Shown piece after piece: positions 9,571 through 19,264 of a DNA stretch of 64,000 bases. The first letter of the stretch is position 1; the number at the start of each line of letters is the position of its first letter. Origin of the DNA: MPNP01 sp965215545 (GTDB lineage Bacteria; Pseudomonadota; Alphaproteobacteria; Rhodobacterales; Rhodobacteraceae); assembly GCA_965215545.1 (NCBI GenBank), contig OZ244066.1:2976001-3040000 (forward strand), written 5' to 3'. Position numbers and translations under genes: made by a program. Under the pieces are notes generated by a model. It was not told the DNA's origin and made no database searches. It was given only the letters and a program-made list of their open reading frames with translations.

Positions 9571-9825
9571 GTGCGGCCAACCGGCCCGCTTGGGGCCACA
9601 ACGCCTGCTTGGTGCCCGTCCGCGGCGACGCGTCGCGGTGTCCCATGCGCCATCGCCGCCACCCCAGCGCCAGATTGGCGCCACCATCATCGCGTGCGGA
9701 GCCAGCGCCGCCAGCCGTCGCAATCCCTCCCTTATCTGCGATCATAAACAAAGAAAACCCGGTAAATCCTTGAATCTCAAACATCTCTGGTATCCCATCA
9801 TCATTGAACTGATGGAGTCAGCGAC

Positions 9826-10005
9826 GTCAGCTTGATCCGGGCATCCTCGGTCCGGAACCGCCAGCGCACCGATGTCCTGTCTGCATGGAGCCGCACCTGC
9901 AAGGCCGCCACTTCCTGCACCAGCGTCGCCCGGTCGGGGCTGCGGCGATCGAGACACTGGCGCACCAGGACAGTGATCTCGATCTCGGCGATGGTCAGCC
10001 AGCTG
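9826..10005 (-). pseudogene. C-terminal remnant of an IS630-family transposase
   Basis: Read on the minus strand, one frame gives IAEIEITVLVRQCLDRR followed by about 40 residues ending WRFRTEDARIKLTSLTPSVQ and a stop near 9833. This matches the usual end of IS630-type transposases, where a short DARIKL segment precedes the stop. Only about 60 residues remain; the DDE domain is absent, so it is a fragment left by deletion or later insertion. Confidence 0.65.
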
Positions 10006-10161
10006 CTGGTCCCCCGTGGCGGATTCGGGGGATTTTGATCGCGGATTTGGGAACTCCAGCACCCCTTGCCATCCGTCCCGAATGGCTGTACCCTCGCTCT
10101 TGATCACATCACCCGGTGGCTGTTGCGTCCACCGGGTGGCCACGCAACCCGGAGAGAGACC

Positions 10162-10767
10162 ATGTCCCACTTGCCCCCCCCCTTGACCCTTCTCGCCACC
10201 ACCTGCCTGGCCCTGACGCTGACCCTCGCCCCGGCCAACGCCCAGGACCGGCTCACCACCCCCATCCCCGCCCTCATGGCCGACGCCCACCCCACCCCCT
10301 GGGGCGGTCGGGCCGTCTACCGCATCCTCCTGGCCAACAAGGGGACCGACCGCGTGACGGGCGGGGCCCTGTCCATCACCTATGAGATCGCCTGCACCCT
10401 GACGGCGGACCCGGTCGGGCCGGCCTGCCCCTCTGTCCCCACCCTGCGCCGCAGGATCACGATGCCCTGTGGGGAGGACGAGGCCGGCCTGATCCCCTCG
10501 GTCCATCTCGGCACCGCCCCCTATGCCGGCCTCACGACCCCCTACACCCTGACCCTGACGATCCGGACCATCGACTTCCTGGCCTGGAGTGATACCACCA
10601 TCGACCGCATCAACACCGCCTACCCCCAGCGCTACCAGTACAATTCAACAACAAACCGGTATGACCGGGTTGACGGGGACACCTGCCCCAAGACCAACCA
10701 CGCCCCGCCCCAGGTGACGGGCCCGGCCAGCGCCGAGTGGACCGCCACGGTCACGGTCATGCGATGA
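10162..10767 (+). CDS. exported protein of unknown function
   Basis: The 201-residue product begins with a clear signal peptide (MSHLPPPLTLLATTCLALTLTLAPANAQ) with a likely cleavage after Ala-Asn-Ala. A GGAGAGAGA ribosome binding site sits just ahead of ATG 10162, which is preferred over the in-frame start at 10066. The mature part has four cysteines, is rich in Thr and Pro, and has alternating hydrophobic segments suggesting a beta-rich domain (for example TPYTLTLTIRTIDFLAW). I do not recognise the family. It stands alone between transposase remnants and is one of several exported proteins in the two islands. Very C-rich codon use keeps the frame GC-typical. Confidence 0.7.
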   Translation: MSHLPPPLTLLATTCLALTLTLAPANAQDRLTTPIPALMADAHPTPWGGRAVYRILLANKGTDRVTGGALSITYEIACTLTADPVGPACPSVPTLRRRITMPCGEDEAGLIPSVHLGTAPYAGLTTPYTLTLTIRTIDFLAWSDTTIDRINTAYPQRYQYNSTTNRYDRVDGDTCPKTNHAPPQVTGPASAEWTATVTVMR

Positions 10768-10956
10768 CGGCCATGAACCCCTTGACCGCCGGCGCCACCA
10801 CCAATGGCTGACCCGGACCGGCGACCGTCCGGAGGCGTGTGGCTCCCATGCCGGACACACCCACCCGCTCCCGGATCGCCTTGTCACCTGCCCCCTTGAA
10901 CGCCTATCAACATTCCACACCTGACTTCATAAAGTAGTCACGCCAGAATTTCTGGC

Positions 10957-11995
10957 ATGATTATGGGGACCAAACACTTTTCCCCGGACACGATCGCTTG
11001 GTTTCGGCAGGCTTGTGAAAGCGGCGGTCTGTCGCGGCGGGCTCTGGCCCGTGAGTTTTGTGCGCGTGAGCGGTGGCTTGACTCTGCGGGTCGATTGAAT
11101 CCGGCATCGGCGAGTCCGGTGTTGGCCAGGATTGCCGAGCGGCTTGCTGTCGCAGTGCCGCAGGCCCGGGACAGACCGATGGATGGTCATCCCCGTCCCT
11201 GTCTTGATGATCCGGATCGGGAGGTCTCAGGAACGATCCGCGATCTGGGGGTTTGATCCCCGGTTCCGGTGGTTGATCGCGACGATGGCCGGCGGTGGGA
11301 GTCGATGATTGAGACGCACCATCCGCAGGGTTGGCATCGGGCTCCGGGGGGTTTGATCCGGTCCTGGATTGTTTCGCGGGGTCAAGGAGTTCTCGGTGGT
11401 CCCGGTTTTTGTGCTGCGAATTTTCAATTGGCGCCGCGGGATCAGATGATCGGGTGGTCGCATGAGGCCTGCATCGCCAACATCGGACAGGTGGTCTGCA
11501 ATCAGCGCTTTCTGATCCTGCCGGGGGTTCGTGTGCCCAAACTGGCCGCGCACGTGATCAAGCTGGCCACCACACGGATTGCGGATGACTGGCAGGGGAA
11601 GTACCGAAGACGTCCGGTCCTGGCGTAGACTTTCCACCGGGCCAGGGTTGGAGTTATCGGGTGGCCCGTTGGCGGTGTTGTCCAGAGTTGACGTCGGGTC
11701 GTCGTTCAGGCGTCCAGCGGTTGGTGTGGATCAAGCCTTTGTCGGCGGGCTGGCGTGAGCAGCTGGACCGGATTCCCCGGCGGGCTCTGGGTTGGTCGCA
11801 TCGGTTCCCGGATGAAGGGGTTGACTGGGCCGAGCGGGAATATGCAAGAATGACCTATCCCGATGGCCGGATTCGGGCGCGCGTGGTCAAGATGGGCAAG
11901 TCCTCGGACGCGCAGGCTGGGTCAGCCGCTGCCGGCGACCCTTCCGGACCACGCGGATCAAGAGGCTGCGTATCGCGTGCTGGCCAAGGCTCCCG
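10957..11995 (+). pseudogene. broken DUF4338-IS4-type transposase
   Basis: The first part (10957-11256) reads as a DUF4338 N-terminus (FRQACESGGLSRRALAREFC) and, after an in-frame TGA at 11254-11256, the same frame continues with the DUF4338 core: RDQMIGWSHEACIANIGQVV, CNQRFLILPGVRVPKLAAHV and ADDWQGKYRRRPVL. A different frame then gives an IS4-type start (WAEREYARMTYPDGRIRARV) and a third frame gives LPDHADQEAAYRVLAKAPAV. At least one nonsense codon and two frame changes make it a pseudogene. DUF4338 is the domain of the Druantia protein DruA but also occurs fused to IS4-type transposases, which is what this resembles. Confidence 0.65.
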
Positions 11996-12275
11996 CGGTG
12001 CGGACACTCCGGGCCGACGGAGGCTCTACGGGGCCCAAACGCCAGGCGGTGCTGCAAGAGGGTGGACTGGGCTCGTTGATCGAGAGTGTCCACACGCCCG
12101 GAGGAGATCAGGAGCTTCACGGCCCCCAATCGCCATTGGGTGGTGGAGCGGACGTTCGCCCGGCTGTCGCGCTGCAGGCGGTTGACCAAGGACGTCGAGC
12201 GGACGGTGGCGAGTTCCCTGGCCTGGGGCTGCGCGCCGCCTGCCGGTTCCCGGTGCGCCGAGTGGCGCGGGGGTG
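11996..12275 (+). pseudogene. C-terminal remnant of an IS5-family transposase
   Basis: One frame gives LRADGGSTGPKRQAVL and the next gives RPEEIRSFTAPNRHWVVERT then FARLSRCRRLTKDVERTVAS. The RHWVVERTFARL...RRLxKDxE pattern is the classic end of IS5/IS427-group transposases carrying the third catalytic acid (the E of VVERT). The two parts lie in different frames. It directly abuts the DUF4338-IS4 remnant, so one mobile element was inserted into or joined with another. Confidence 0.65.
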
Positions 12276-12288
12276 AACGTCATGATGG

Positions 12289-14184
12289 TCAATGACTATT
12301 ACGAATCAGTGACTTATGATTCAAACTCTGAGGGTTGTGCGCTGCGTTCTTGGCGGTGCGGGCCGCTGTATGATCGGGAGTGAGGGTCGGAAGCGGGAGC
12401 GGCTGGGGCCCGCGCCCCGACATCATATCGGCAATGTCCAGGCTATACACCGCGTCAATTCCGTGATCCGGAAGGACCGCGAAGGCGTCCGCGATGGTCT
12501 GCGACACCAGGGCTTTTTCTGCATCGGTGAAGGAGCGCGCAATCACGACGTAGTGCACACGCCCGCGCCACTGCTTGGAAAAATGCGTTTGCGTGAGTGC
12601 GCTGCCGACGGAAAGCGGGGTCAGAAACGACGGAATCCGCGCGATATCCTTCTGAAGCGTTGTGCTTGAACCGTCCTGAGGTTGGGTCTGTATCGCGGTG
12701 AATGCCTGCGCAGATCGCTTGGCGGACCCGATCCAGAAGTCGCGCACACCGTCATAATTCTTCGGAGAGGTGGGATGCGCCTTGTGGTGAATAAGGAGGA
12801 TATCGAGATCCCCCGACACATCTGTCCGTGTGCACCGTGTATAGAGCCACGTCCGACCAGCTTGCCCCTCCGGGAGGTGGTCGGTGCCGACGTCAAAGAG
12901 ATGGTGGAGGGCGCGCGCCGCGAACTGTTCCAGACCATACCCCTCAAGATGTTGCAGGGCCGACATCCTTTCCGTGGCCAGCACCTGCTGTGCGATTTTG
13001 TCCGCCCCGCGCGCCTGTGCAAATGGTTCGAGCCCCTGCAACTCGAATCGTGCGGCGTTGTCGGCGACGGACCATTTGATCGTATCCTCCGAATCCAACG
13101 GAGCGCGCTCGCGCAGCAACCCGAGATGCGCGGCGGAGAGACGCCGCCTGATGGCGTCCTCGACGTGTGTCCGCACATCTGCAGGGGTGGAGAGGATCGC
13201 CTCCGGGTCGTCCTTTTGCAAGGCGGAGCGAATCGCCTGAAACGCCGCACGATTCGCGGGGGCAGTGAGATCTGTGGCCAGGTTCCGCCCCTCGGGCTTC
13301 TCCGCGAGCCAGCGCACGATCGCCTGATCGGACGGACGCAGCTGGACCTCCATCTGGTCTTGAAACCCTTCCCCCGGAGAGATTCGGCGGTGCTCCTCCC
13401 AATCCAGGAAACGACGGGTCCAGTCGGTGTCATCGGATATCCGGGAGAAGTCGCTGAGATCGGCATCATTATGCAAGCGCCGCCACGGCTCCGGAAGACC
13501 GTTGTACGCTGTCCAGAGCGTCAGCAGTCGGTTGGGGTTGCGGTCCCAGCCCTGGTCGCATGTCATCTCTCGGAGTTCGGAAAAGTTCCAGGGCTGGACG
13601 TGGAGAAAATCGTCCACACGATTGAACATGGGCGCGCGCGGGTTCTTGAACATCGTCACCAGCCGCTGTTGCTCCGACCCCATCAGAATCAGCCGTGGAT
13701 GCCAATCTGCGGGGCGCGCAGGGCCGGGAATACGGAAATCATCGATCAGTGCCTGAAAATTTCCCGCGAGAAAATCCCCATCGTTCCAGCGGATCCGCTG
13801 GAACTCATCAAGGACCAGGACATGACCTTTTTCGAGGACATGGCGCGCCAGGTCCACGAAGGGGTGTTCGTGGTCATGGACTCCATGCGGGGTGTAATCC
13901 TCCAGAAGCATGGGATTGGTGCGCGCAATCGCGCTCCGGAGATTTTCCAGGAACGGCGGGGGGTCGTCCTGTGGTTGTTGCAGGGAACAGAGGATGATGG
14001 TGCGGGGATCGTCCCCACGAACGGGACAGTACACGGTGTGTGCGAAATGACGTAGCAACGCCGTCTTGCCAACATTCCGGCGGCCGTAGATCACCAAGGA
14101 TGAGAAACCCGCGCGGTGGTTGACGAACCGATCCAGCGCGTGGATCTCTGCACGCCGGCCATAAAAAGCCCAAGGCTTCGGCAT
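12289..14184 (-). CDS. AAA-type ATPase with C-terminal nuclease-like domain
   Basis: The 631-residue protein starts MPKPWAFYGRRAEIHALDRF. It has a Walker A at residues 34-41 (GRRNVGKT) and a Walker B at about 124-130 (VLDEFQR), the pattern of archaeal-type/STAND ATPases. A sensor-like segment LILMGSEQQ follows near 167. Around residues 455-468, TDVSGDLDILLIHHK resembles the D...ExK strand pair of the DUF234/PD-(D/E)XK-like domain often found at the C-terminus of these ATPases, but the motif is imperfect. The frame is intact across 1.9 kb between dead transposases, so it is probably under selection. The family is poorly understood; mobile-element maintenance or defence are possibilities, not conclusions. 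Confidence 0.75.
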   Translation of the reverse strand: MPKPWAFYGRRAEIHALDRFVNHRAGFSSLVIYGRRNVGKTALLRHFAHTVYCPVRGDDPRTIILCSLQQPQDDPPPFLENLRSAIARTNPMLLEDYTPHGVHDHEHPFVDLARHVLEKGHVLVLDEFQRIRWNDGDFLAGNFQALIDDFRIPGPARPADWHPRLILMGSEQQRLVTMFKNPRAPMFNRVDDFLHVQPWNFSELREMTCDQGWDRNPNRLLTLWTAYNGLPEPWRRLHNDADLSDFSRISDDTDWTRRFLDWEEHRRISPGEGFQDQMEVQLRPSDQAIVRWLAEKPEGRNLATDLTAPANRAAFQAIRSALQKDDPEAILSTPADVRTHVEDAIRRRLSAAHLGLLRERAPLDSEDTIKWSVADNAARFELQGLEPFAQARGADKIAQQVLATERMSALQHLEGYGLEQFAARALHHLFDVGTDHLPEGQAGRTWLYTRCTRTDVSGDLDILLIHHKAHPTSPKNYDGVRDFWIGSAKRSAQAFTAIQTQPQDGSSTTLQKDIARIPSFLTPLSVGSALTQTHFSKQWRGRVHYVVIARSFTDAEKALVSQTIADAFAVLPDHGIDAVYSLDIADMMSGRGPQPLPLPTLTPDHTAARTAKNAAHNPQSLNHKSLIRNSH

Positions 14185-15048
14185 CGCGGTTTGCTCCTGT
14201 TTTGGCGGAGTGATGGGTGGATACCATTGCCGGCGAGACTGGGCAAGACGGAGGCATGTGAAGCCGGAAGGAGGAACACGCGACCAGGGTGCTGGATACC
14301 GGCGCGAAAAACGCCCGGTTGGGAGTCAAAAGGGAACTCGGGACTTTTTTTGGGAGACTGTCAAGCCCATGAATATACTTGACTGTTCAGGCTTCTGATC
14401 ACTTGCGCGTGGGTTGTACTCCACCATCCCTCAACTTGCCCCACCCAGAAGTGTCCGATGATATCATATCCCTGCTCAGCCTGGAAAGTTCGGTTCACCT
14501 GCCCTTGTCGGATGTGTTCTTGATGCAGAGCGCCAGCTGATGGTCATGCCATCACCACACCCCTGGACCAAAGTAACGCGACCTCCCCTTCTTTCTTCAT
14601 GACGGCATCGACTGTTCGGCTGTAACGGATTTTATTCCTGGGTTCGGCAATCTGGCCAAACGGACCGACAGCAGGTCCTTGTTCCCCACTGCCACTCTGA
14701 AGTGCAACAGCCGAGCGTCAACCGGAGGGAGGGCGAAGCCCGAGCGAGGGTTGACGCTCGGTGACCCCGTCTCCTGCCCATCCGTGCCGCGTGTCGTGAT
14801 AGGGTGGATGCGGTTCTGTCCCTCTATCTGGAAGATTTTATCATGCGACACTTGTACCCCCCCCCCCTGCACCTAAAATTCTTCTGGCCAGGTGCAGCCG
14901 CCACAATGGCGGACTTGTCCTGTTTTAACACCTTCGGCCAGGAGTGGATATACTGCGGATGCTACAGGCCGCTCCGGATGCCGCACCAGTCGCAGAAATT
15001 CCCAAGGTGTCAGATTTTTCAGTTTGAGGATATTTTGCAAGGTGGATA
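14185..15048. other. intergenic stretch with a palindrome and a poly-C tract
   Basis: I find no convincing gene in these 864 bases. They hold a GC palindrome (listed separately) and a run of 11 cytosines at 14857-14867. An 81-codon frame crosses the poly-C run (14804-15049), but it has no signal peptide, domain or clear ribosome binding site and I do not call it. Confidence 0.5.
14684..14762. repeat. dispersed palindromic repeat, copy A
   Basis: A 25-bp leader beginning CCCCACTGCCACTCTGAAGT (14684-14708) is followed by an inverted repeat with perfect 13-bp arms: CCGAGCGTCAACC at 14711-14723 and its complement at 14749-14761, around a 25-base loop. The same leader and arms recur near 34225-34302, and the left arm recurs near 58284. 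The structure looks like an intergenic REP/RUP-type element or a hairpin in RNA. Confidence 0.75.
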
Positions 15049-15927
15049 GGGCCTGTTGACACTTACCGGGCTGCAATCACCCCGGCCACGAGATAAATGA
15101 AGGCCGCGAAGCTTGTCAGCGTCTTGTCGAAGCGCATCGCAATGCCCCGGAACGCCTTGAGTTTGGCAAAGACGTTTCGATCGGGTGCCGCCAGGCATAC
15201 ATGTCCCGATCATGCTCCCGAATCACGGATCGGTTGCGTCTGGCCGGGAGTGCGGCCGTGATGCCGCGTGATTCGAGATCGGCAAGGAGACTGTCGGCAT
15301 CGAAGGCCTTGTCGGCAATGAGGGCATCGCCATCGAGGTCCTGGAGGACCGCTTCTGTCCCCTTGAGGTCATGGGCCTGACCGGGCAGGATGACGAAGTG
15401 GACAAGGTAACCAAGGGCATCGGTGACAGCCACGATCCTGGTGGTCAGACCGCCCCTTGGGCGGCCGATCCCCTGATCGCAGGTCCCCCCACCGGTCATG
15501 CTCCCGATGGGGCGCCGGCGGCCTTGGCGTGCGCCTTGACGATGGTGCCGTCGATGCAGACGTATTCGAGATCGAACTCCTCCGATAACGCCTTGAAAAT
15601 GCGTTCGAAGACGCCCCGTTTGGCCCAGCGGCGGAAGCGCTGGAAGACACTGTTCCACTTGCCGAAGCGGGGTGGCAGGTCACGCCAGGGCGAACCGGTG
15701 CGGATGTGCCACAGGACAGCCTCGACGAAGAGACGGTTGTCGGCGGCGGTGCCGCCGGGGTCCCCGACCTTGCCGGGACAGAGGGATTCGATGCGGTGCC
15801 ACATGCGGTCGGTGAGAAGGGATCGGTCACTGTTCATGGGTCTGCTCCTGCCAGAGGGGATGCCGCCCGTTCCGGGCGGTCGTTGGGGGGCAGGATAGCA
15901 GCGGGACGGGGGAGTGTCAACAGGCCC
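15049..15927 (-). mobile_element. IS5-family insertion sequence (IS427-like)
   Basis: The element is bounded by perfect 15-bp inverted repeats, GGGCCTGTTGACACT at 15049-15063 and the complement at 15913-15927, and is 879 bp long. The inside codes an IS5-type transposase on the minus strand. I could not find a target duplication in the flanking bases. Its ends are intact but its transposase is not, so it is probably non-autonomous now. Confidence 0.85.
15063..15837 (-). pseudogene. IS5-family transposase, two frames plus a 1-base deletion
   Basis: The first frame (15837-15496) runs MNSDRSLLTDRMWHRIESLC to EYVCIDGTIVKAHAKAAG and carries the first catalytic Asp in the IDGTIVK motif. The second frame carries DQGIGRPRGGLTT, LIADKAFDADSLLADLE and DRDMYAWRHPIE. 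A frame change between the two, around 15500-15560, may be programmed as in IS427 elements or a mutation. Near 15176 one A is missing, turning the expected ENVFAKLK into a frameshift; reading past it restores AFRGIAMRFDKTLTSFAAFI up to a TAA at 15063-15065, just inside the terminal repeat. So the enzyme is likely inactive, or the base was lost in sequencing. Confidence 0.75.
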
Positions 15928-16086
15928 AGAGCAATTGCTGTTTTATGCATGTTGTCTGTTTCGGTCTCCCCCAGAGCAGATGAGCAATTACATGCTTACA
16001 CTTGCGTCAACTTCCCCTTGACCCTCAACGAAGTTACATTGGCTACACAAATCAAGTGGGGAGCACAAGCATATTGCGTTTTGCAG

Positions 16087-18060
16087 GGAGCGATTCTCCC
16101 ATGGCTGACTTTTACCGACATGTCCCGACGTGCCCCGGCTCCTGACCCGCTTCGGCCGCATCAGGCCACGCGTGCCAGGCGGAGCCCGTTGTCATTGACG
16201 GACCGGACAGTCCCGGGCGGTCGCCATGGCGACCGCCATCCGGGACCAGGCCGCATCCAACCGGTCCGACTTGAGGAAGGCCGGGACACCCGTCCCGCCC
16301 GCGCGGCCCCAGCTGGCCCCCGAAGTGTCCGACCGGCGCGTCATGCGGACCCCGACAAGGGTTGGGTTGGCCGCCGCGACGGTCCCGCTCGCCATGGGGA
16401 CATTGGCATCCCGGGCCGCCCTGTCGCCCCTGCGGGCCCGGGTGTTGCGACCGAGAGAGATCATGATCCATTGTGGGCCGATGACGGCCCGGATCGCGTC
16501 ATGGGCCGGGCGGCCCTCCGTCGGCTGGCGAAGGCGGTCGCGCCGGGCGTCGATCCCCGTGCCCGCCCCATGGGTCTCCCCAGGCCGTCTCGCCGTCCGG
16601 GTCGCAACCCAGTCCCGGCCCGACTTGCTGCCCGCCCCGCAGGCAGCGGCCGCCCCGGAGGCTGGACCCGATGCCAGCCGTCCGGGGCGCCTGCAACCCG
16701 GGCTGACCTGTGCAGGAAAGGACCCGGTGTCCTTCGCACCCCGCTCCCTCTTGCCAGGGGGCCACGGCCACCAGCGTCAGGCGGCGTCCCGCGGCCCTGG
16801 CTTGCCCCACCCGGTGCCAGACCCCAAGGGGTGATCTCTTCAGGGCACTGATCGGTCGCTGGCGGCCCGTCCTGCCGGTCGCGGGCCGGCGGGCCTCTGG
16901 CCGCTGGGGCCGGATCGACCCGTTGGCATCGCGCCCGGCCACCCCGCCGCCAGCCCCGCGCAAGGTCCTGTCCCGCCCGTGTCGCGGCACCCATCCGCAC
17001 CATGACGCCGCCGGCGGCGACCCGGAGCGCTGTCGTCGCGGGATGCAGGGGCTCGTCTGAACGGATAGCGTCCAGCCTCCGGTCGCCCCATCGCTTGCCG
17101 GAGGGTGCCTCCGTGTCCCCATGGGCCGTGTCCCCGTGCGCATCCAGACGCGTGCCCACAGCCCCGGCCCCGTCTGATCACCCCCCTGAGGATCAGGCTG
17201 CTCACAGACGGCCCCGGCCCGCCGAACCGCTGCCCGAGGTCCGCCCACGCGCGCGCGCGCGCGGGCCTGCCCGCCAGCCTGGCAGGGGGCCGACCGGCGG
17301 CGGCCGGGGTTGCCCGGCCCGGGGTCAGGCCGAGGATCGGCTCGGTGGGGACCCGGGCGGCGCCCGGGCCGGAAGGACGCCCCCCAGCGTCATCCCATGG
17401 TGGCATTCCAGGGGACCGCTGGCCGGCGACGGTGCCGAACAGCGTCGCGGTCGGCCCGCGCGAGGCGGGAGCACGGCGATCGCTCTTCCCCTCATGCTCG
17501 ATGGACGGGGGGCAGTCATCCAGAGCTTCGCATGGCCGCCAGTGTCGCCGATGGATGGGGATCAGGCCGGCCATCCGGCCTGCGGCAGCGCGGCGGGCGC
17601 TCGCGGCCCGGGGTCGGGATCGCATGGGGGGGATCCGCCGCGAACGCCGTGGCCAGAGCACGGGTGCGATCCGTCTCCGACCGCCGGGCCGTCGCTGCCG
17701 CCTTGCGGGTCACGGTGCCAGGGCGTCAGGATCGGGGGCTGGCGGCGGGCTGCCATGTCGGTGGGGGTCTCCCCCCGGGGTGGTGACGACCTCTCTTGTC
17801 CTGGCAAGGGGTGGTGGCGAGTGTCGATGTGTCATCGGAGGGCTCCTGTTGTGTCCTCCACAGGCGGCGGGGTGCTGATGGGGAGCCCTCGACCCGGTTC
17901 CCGGTCACAAACCCGGGGACTGCGCCGGGCCGATCGGGTGGATGGACCCCCCGGACGGTGGCATGGATCGGTGCGGCTGCGCAACATGCGGGCAACAGGG
18001 TGGATGTTGCGCCGCAACGCTGATCGGGGGCGGAGGCGATCTTGGCAGATCACCGATGAT
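16087..18060 (-). mobile_element. degenerate ISKra4-like element, copy 1
   Basis: This very GC-rich segment is homologous along its length to 58311-59780 (compare 16135-16230 with 58373-58460, 17800-17900 with 59535-59640, and 17985-18020 with 59715-59755). On the minus strand a frame ends with VPMASGTVAAANPTLVGVRM, SGASWGRAGGTGV and AFLKSDRLDAAWSRM. These match the end of ISKra4-type transposases (GLPIGSGVVEAA..LV..R.KRSGMRW...ILTLRALLKS.RFD.AW). No full-length frame survives, so it is a fossil. Long open frames on the other strand here come from GC content and have no recognisable content. A (CG)n run lies at about 17248-17263. Confidence 0.6.
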
Positions 18061-18127
18061 CAGGGACTGGCAGATTTCCGAGTCCGCCATACGAGGATCA
18101 CACCCCGTTTTGCAGGATAAAATTGGC

Positions 18128-18261
18128 GATTATATACCTAACTACAGAAATACCAATATAGTCAATAATAATCAGTATTTTAGAACTATATTGGAAAATA
18201 CAGGCTTAAACCATTGATTCATTAGGATAAATTAGGAGATTCTGTAGTCAGGTATATAATC
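18128..18261. repeat. AT-rich MITE-like inverted-repeat element
   Basis: A 134-bp AT-rich unit has 22-bp terminal inverted repeats: the left end starts GATTATATACCT at 18128-18149 and the right end at 18240-18261 is its complement with one mismatch. It codes for nothing. Composition is strikingly unlike the surrounding GC-rich repeat. It ends 52 bases before the start of the next exported-protein gene, so it may carry or disturb that gene's promoter. I see no target duplication outside the arms. Confidence 0.7.
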
Positions 18262-18313
18262 CCCATAAAATTGGTATACTCATCGGGAGTTTTTTACAAC
18301 TTAGGAGAAAGAT

Positions 18314-18870
18314 ATGAAAGATTACCATAAAATACCCCCCCCCCTATCCTGTTGTTATCTCTACTAATCCTGACTGCCGCTTTGCCGCAGACAGTGCTGG
18401 CCCAATGTGAGCCCAGTGATCTCGTTTTAGAAAAGATCTTTCCGGCAGGCGACATCCTCATCGAGGGGGATCCAGGATCTAACAATGCCATCATTCGAGT
18501 CGGCTGGGCCGCAGACTGTCCCGCCCGTGAAAAGCCGCTAAAGGTCTGCGTGAATGTGTGGGAGACAACCGCGTGCCCGCCGGATGCGGCTTCGACACTG
18601 TGCGAGGGCAACATCCGCGGGGTTACTAATGTCCATTTTAGGCCCAACGGCGGGTGGGCATGGGGGACAGGCAGGATGATCTGCAATCAGTCTTTAGGCC
18701 AGGCATATGACAGCAACTCCGACGGCACGAATGATTCGGTCTTCAATGGACAGCGGCTTCTTCTCTTCATTCCCAACGACAACATCAGGGCGGACCGGCA
18801 GAATCATCTGATTGTCGTGATGTACGACCCGACCCGCTATCTGCGCATTCCCATTCAGGACGACGACTGA
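18314..18870 (+). pseudogene. exported protein with poly-C tract in the signal peptide (frame off)
   Basis: An AGGAGA ribosome binding site precedes ATG 18314 (MKDYHKI), but ten cytosines at 18335-18344 put the rest out of frame and a TAA follows. With 11 or 8 cytosines the frame joins the long downstream frame and gives a full signal peptide (PPPPILLLSLLILTAALPQT, then VLAQ) and a 150-residue mature protein with six cysteines. The mature part contains IEGDPGSNNAIIRVGWAADC and FNGQRLLLFIPNDNIRAD. The family is unknown. Slipped-strand change of the C run would switch it on and off, but a base miscalled in a homopolymer would look the same. Surrounding DNA is AT-rich and looks acquired. Confidence 0.65.
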
Positions 18871-19264
18871 CCCCGCGCAAGGCGGTCGGGAAGACAGGCC
18901 ATGACATGTCTGACTATGCATGGCAGCATGGGGCGTACGGATGGTCCTGGACTGGTGCCGATTGTGCAGGCAGATCGAACCATGCCTTGATGCCCTGAAG
19001 CAGGGCACGCGGATCAGGGCTCTCTTCCTTTTGCTGGCGGTGCTATCCCAACCTTCGCAACTCATCTGAAAAATTGATAAATTTCGATTAATTTTGGCAC
19101 AAATTCGTCTATAAGTGATTGATTTTTCGTTCTCGGGTTCTGAAAACCGGTTGTGTTGCCGACTTTTGACTTGAAAATGGGGTGTACAAAGGCGAAGATT
19201 TAGCGATGTACATGCGATAAAAAGTCGCTGCAAGGACGGTGTTCACTACCGTTATTTCAGTATT
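18871..19264. other. gap before the IS1634-like transposase
   Basis: AT-rich 394 bases with no convincing gene. It probably contains the left end and promoter region of the following transposase, but I could not define a terminal repeat because the right end of that element is lost. Confidence 0.4.

Noticed and set aside
12682..14055. A 457-codon plus-strand frame inside the AAA ATPase
   Set aside because: Shadow; the minus-strand frame has the Walker motifs and conserved layout.
10957..14184. Druantia-like defence system from a DUF4338 protein near a large ATPase
   Set aside because: The DUF4338 reading is joined to IS4-type transposase sequence and is broken, and the other Druantia proteins are absent; the ATPase does not resemble a Druantia helicase.
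17248..17263. Run of CG dinucleotides as a special structure
   Set aside because: Short and inside a very GC-rich fossil; nothing else supports a role.
16226..18120. Several long open frames on both strands of the GC-rich repeat
   Set aside because: They exist because of high GC and lack of stops; residues are Arg, Pro and Gly-rich with no motif, and different frames overlap fully.
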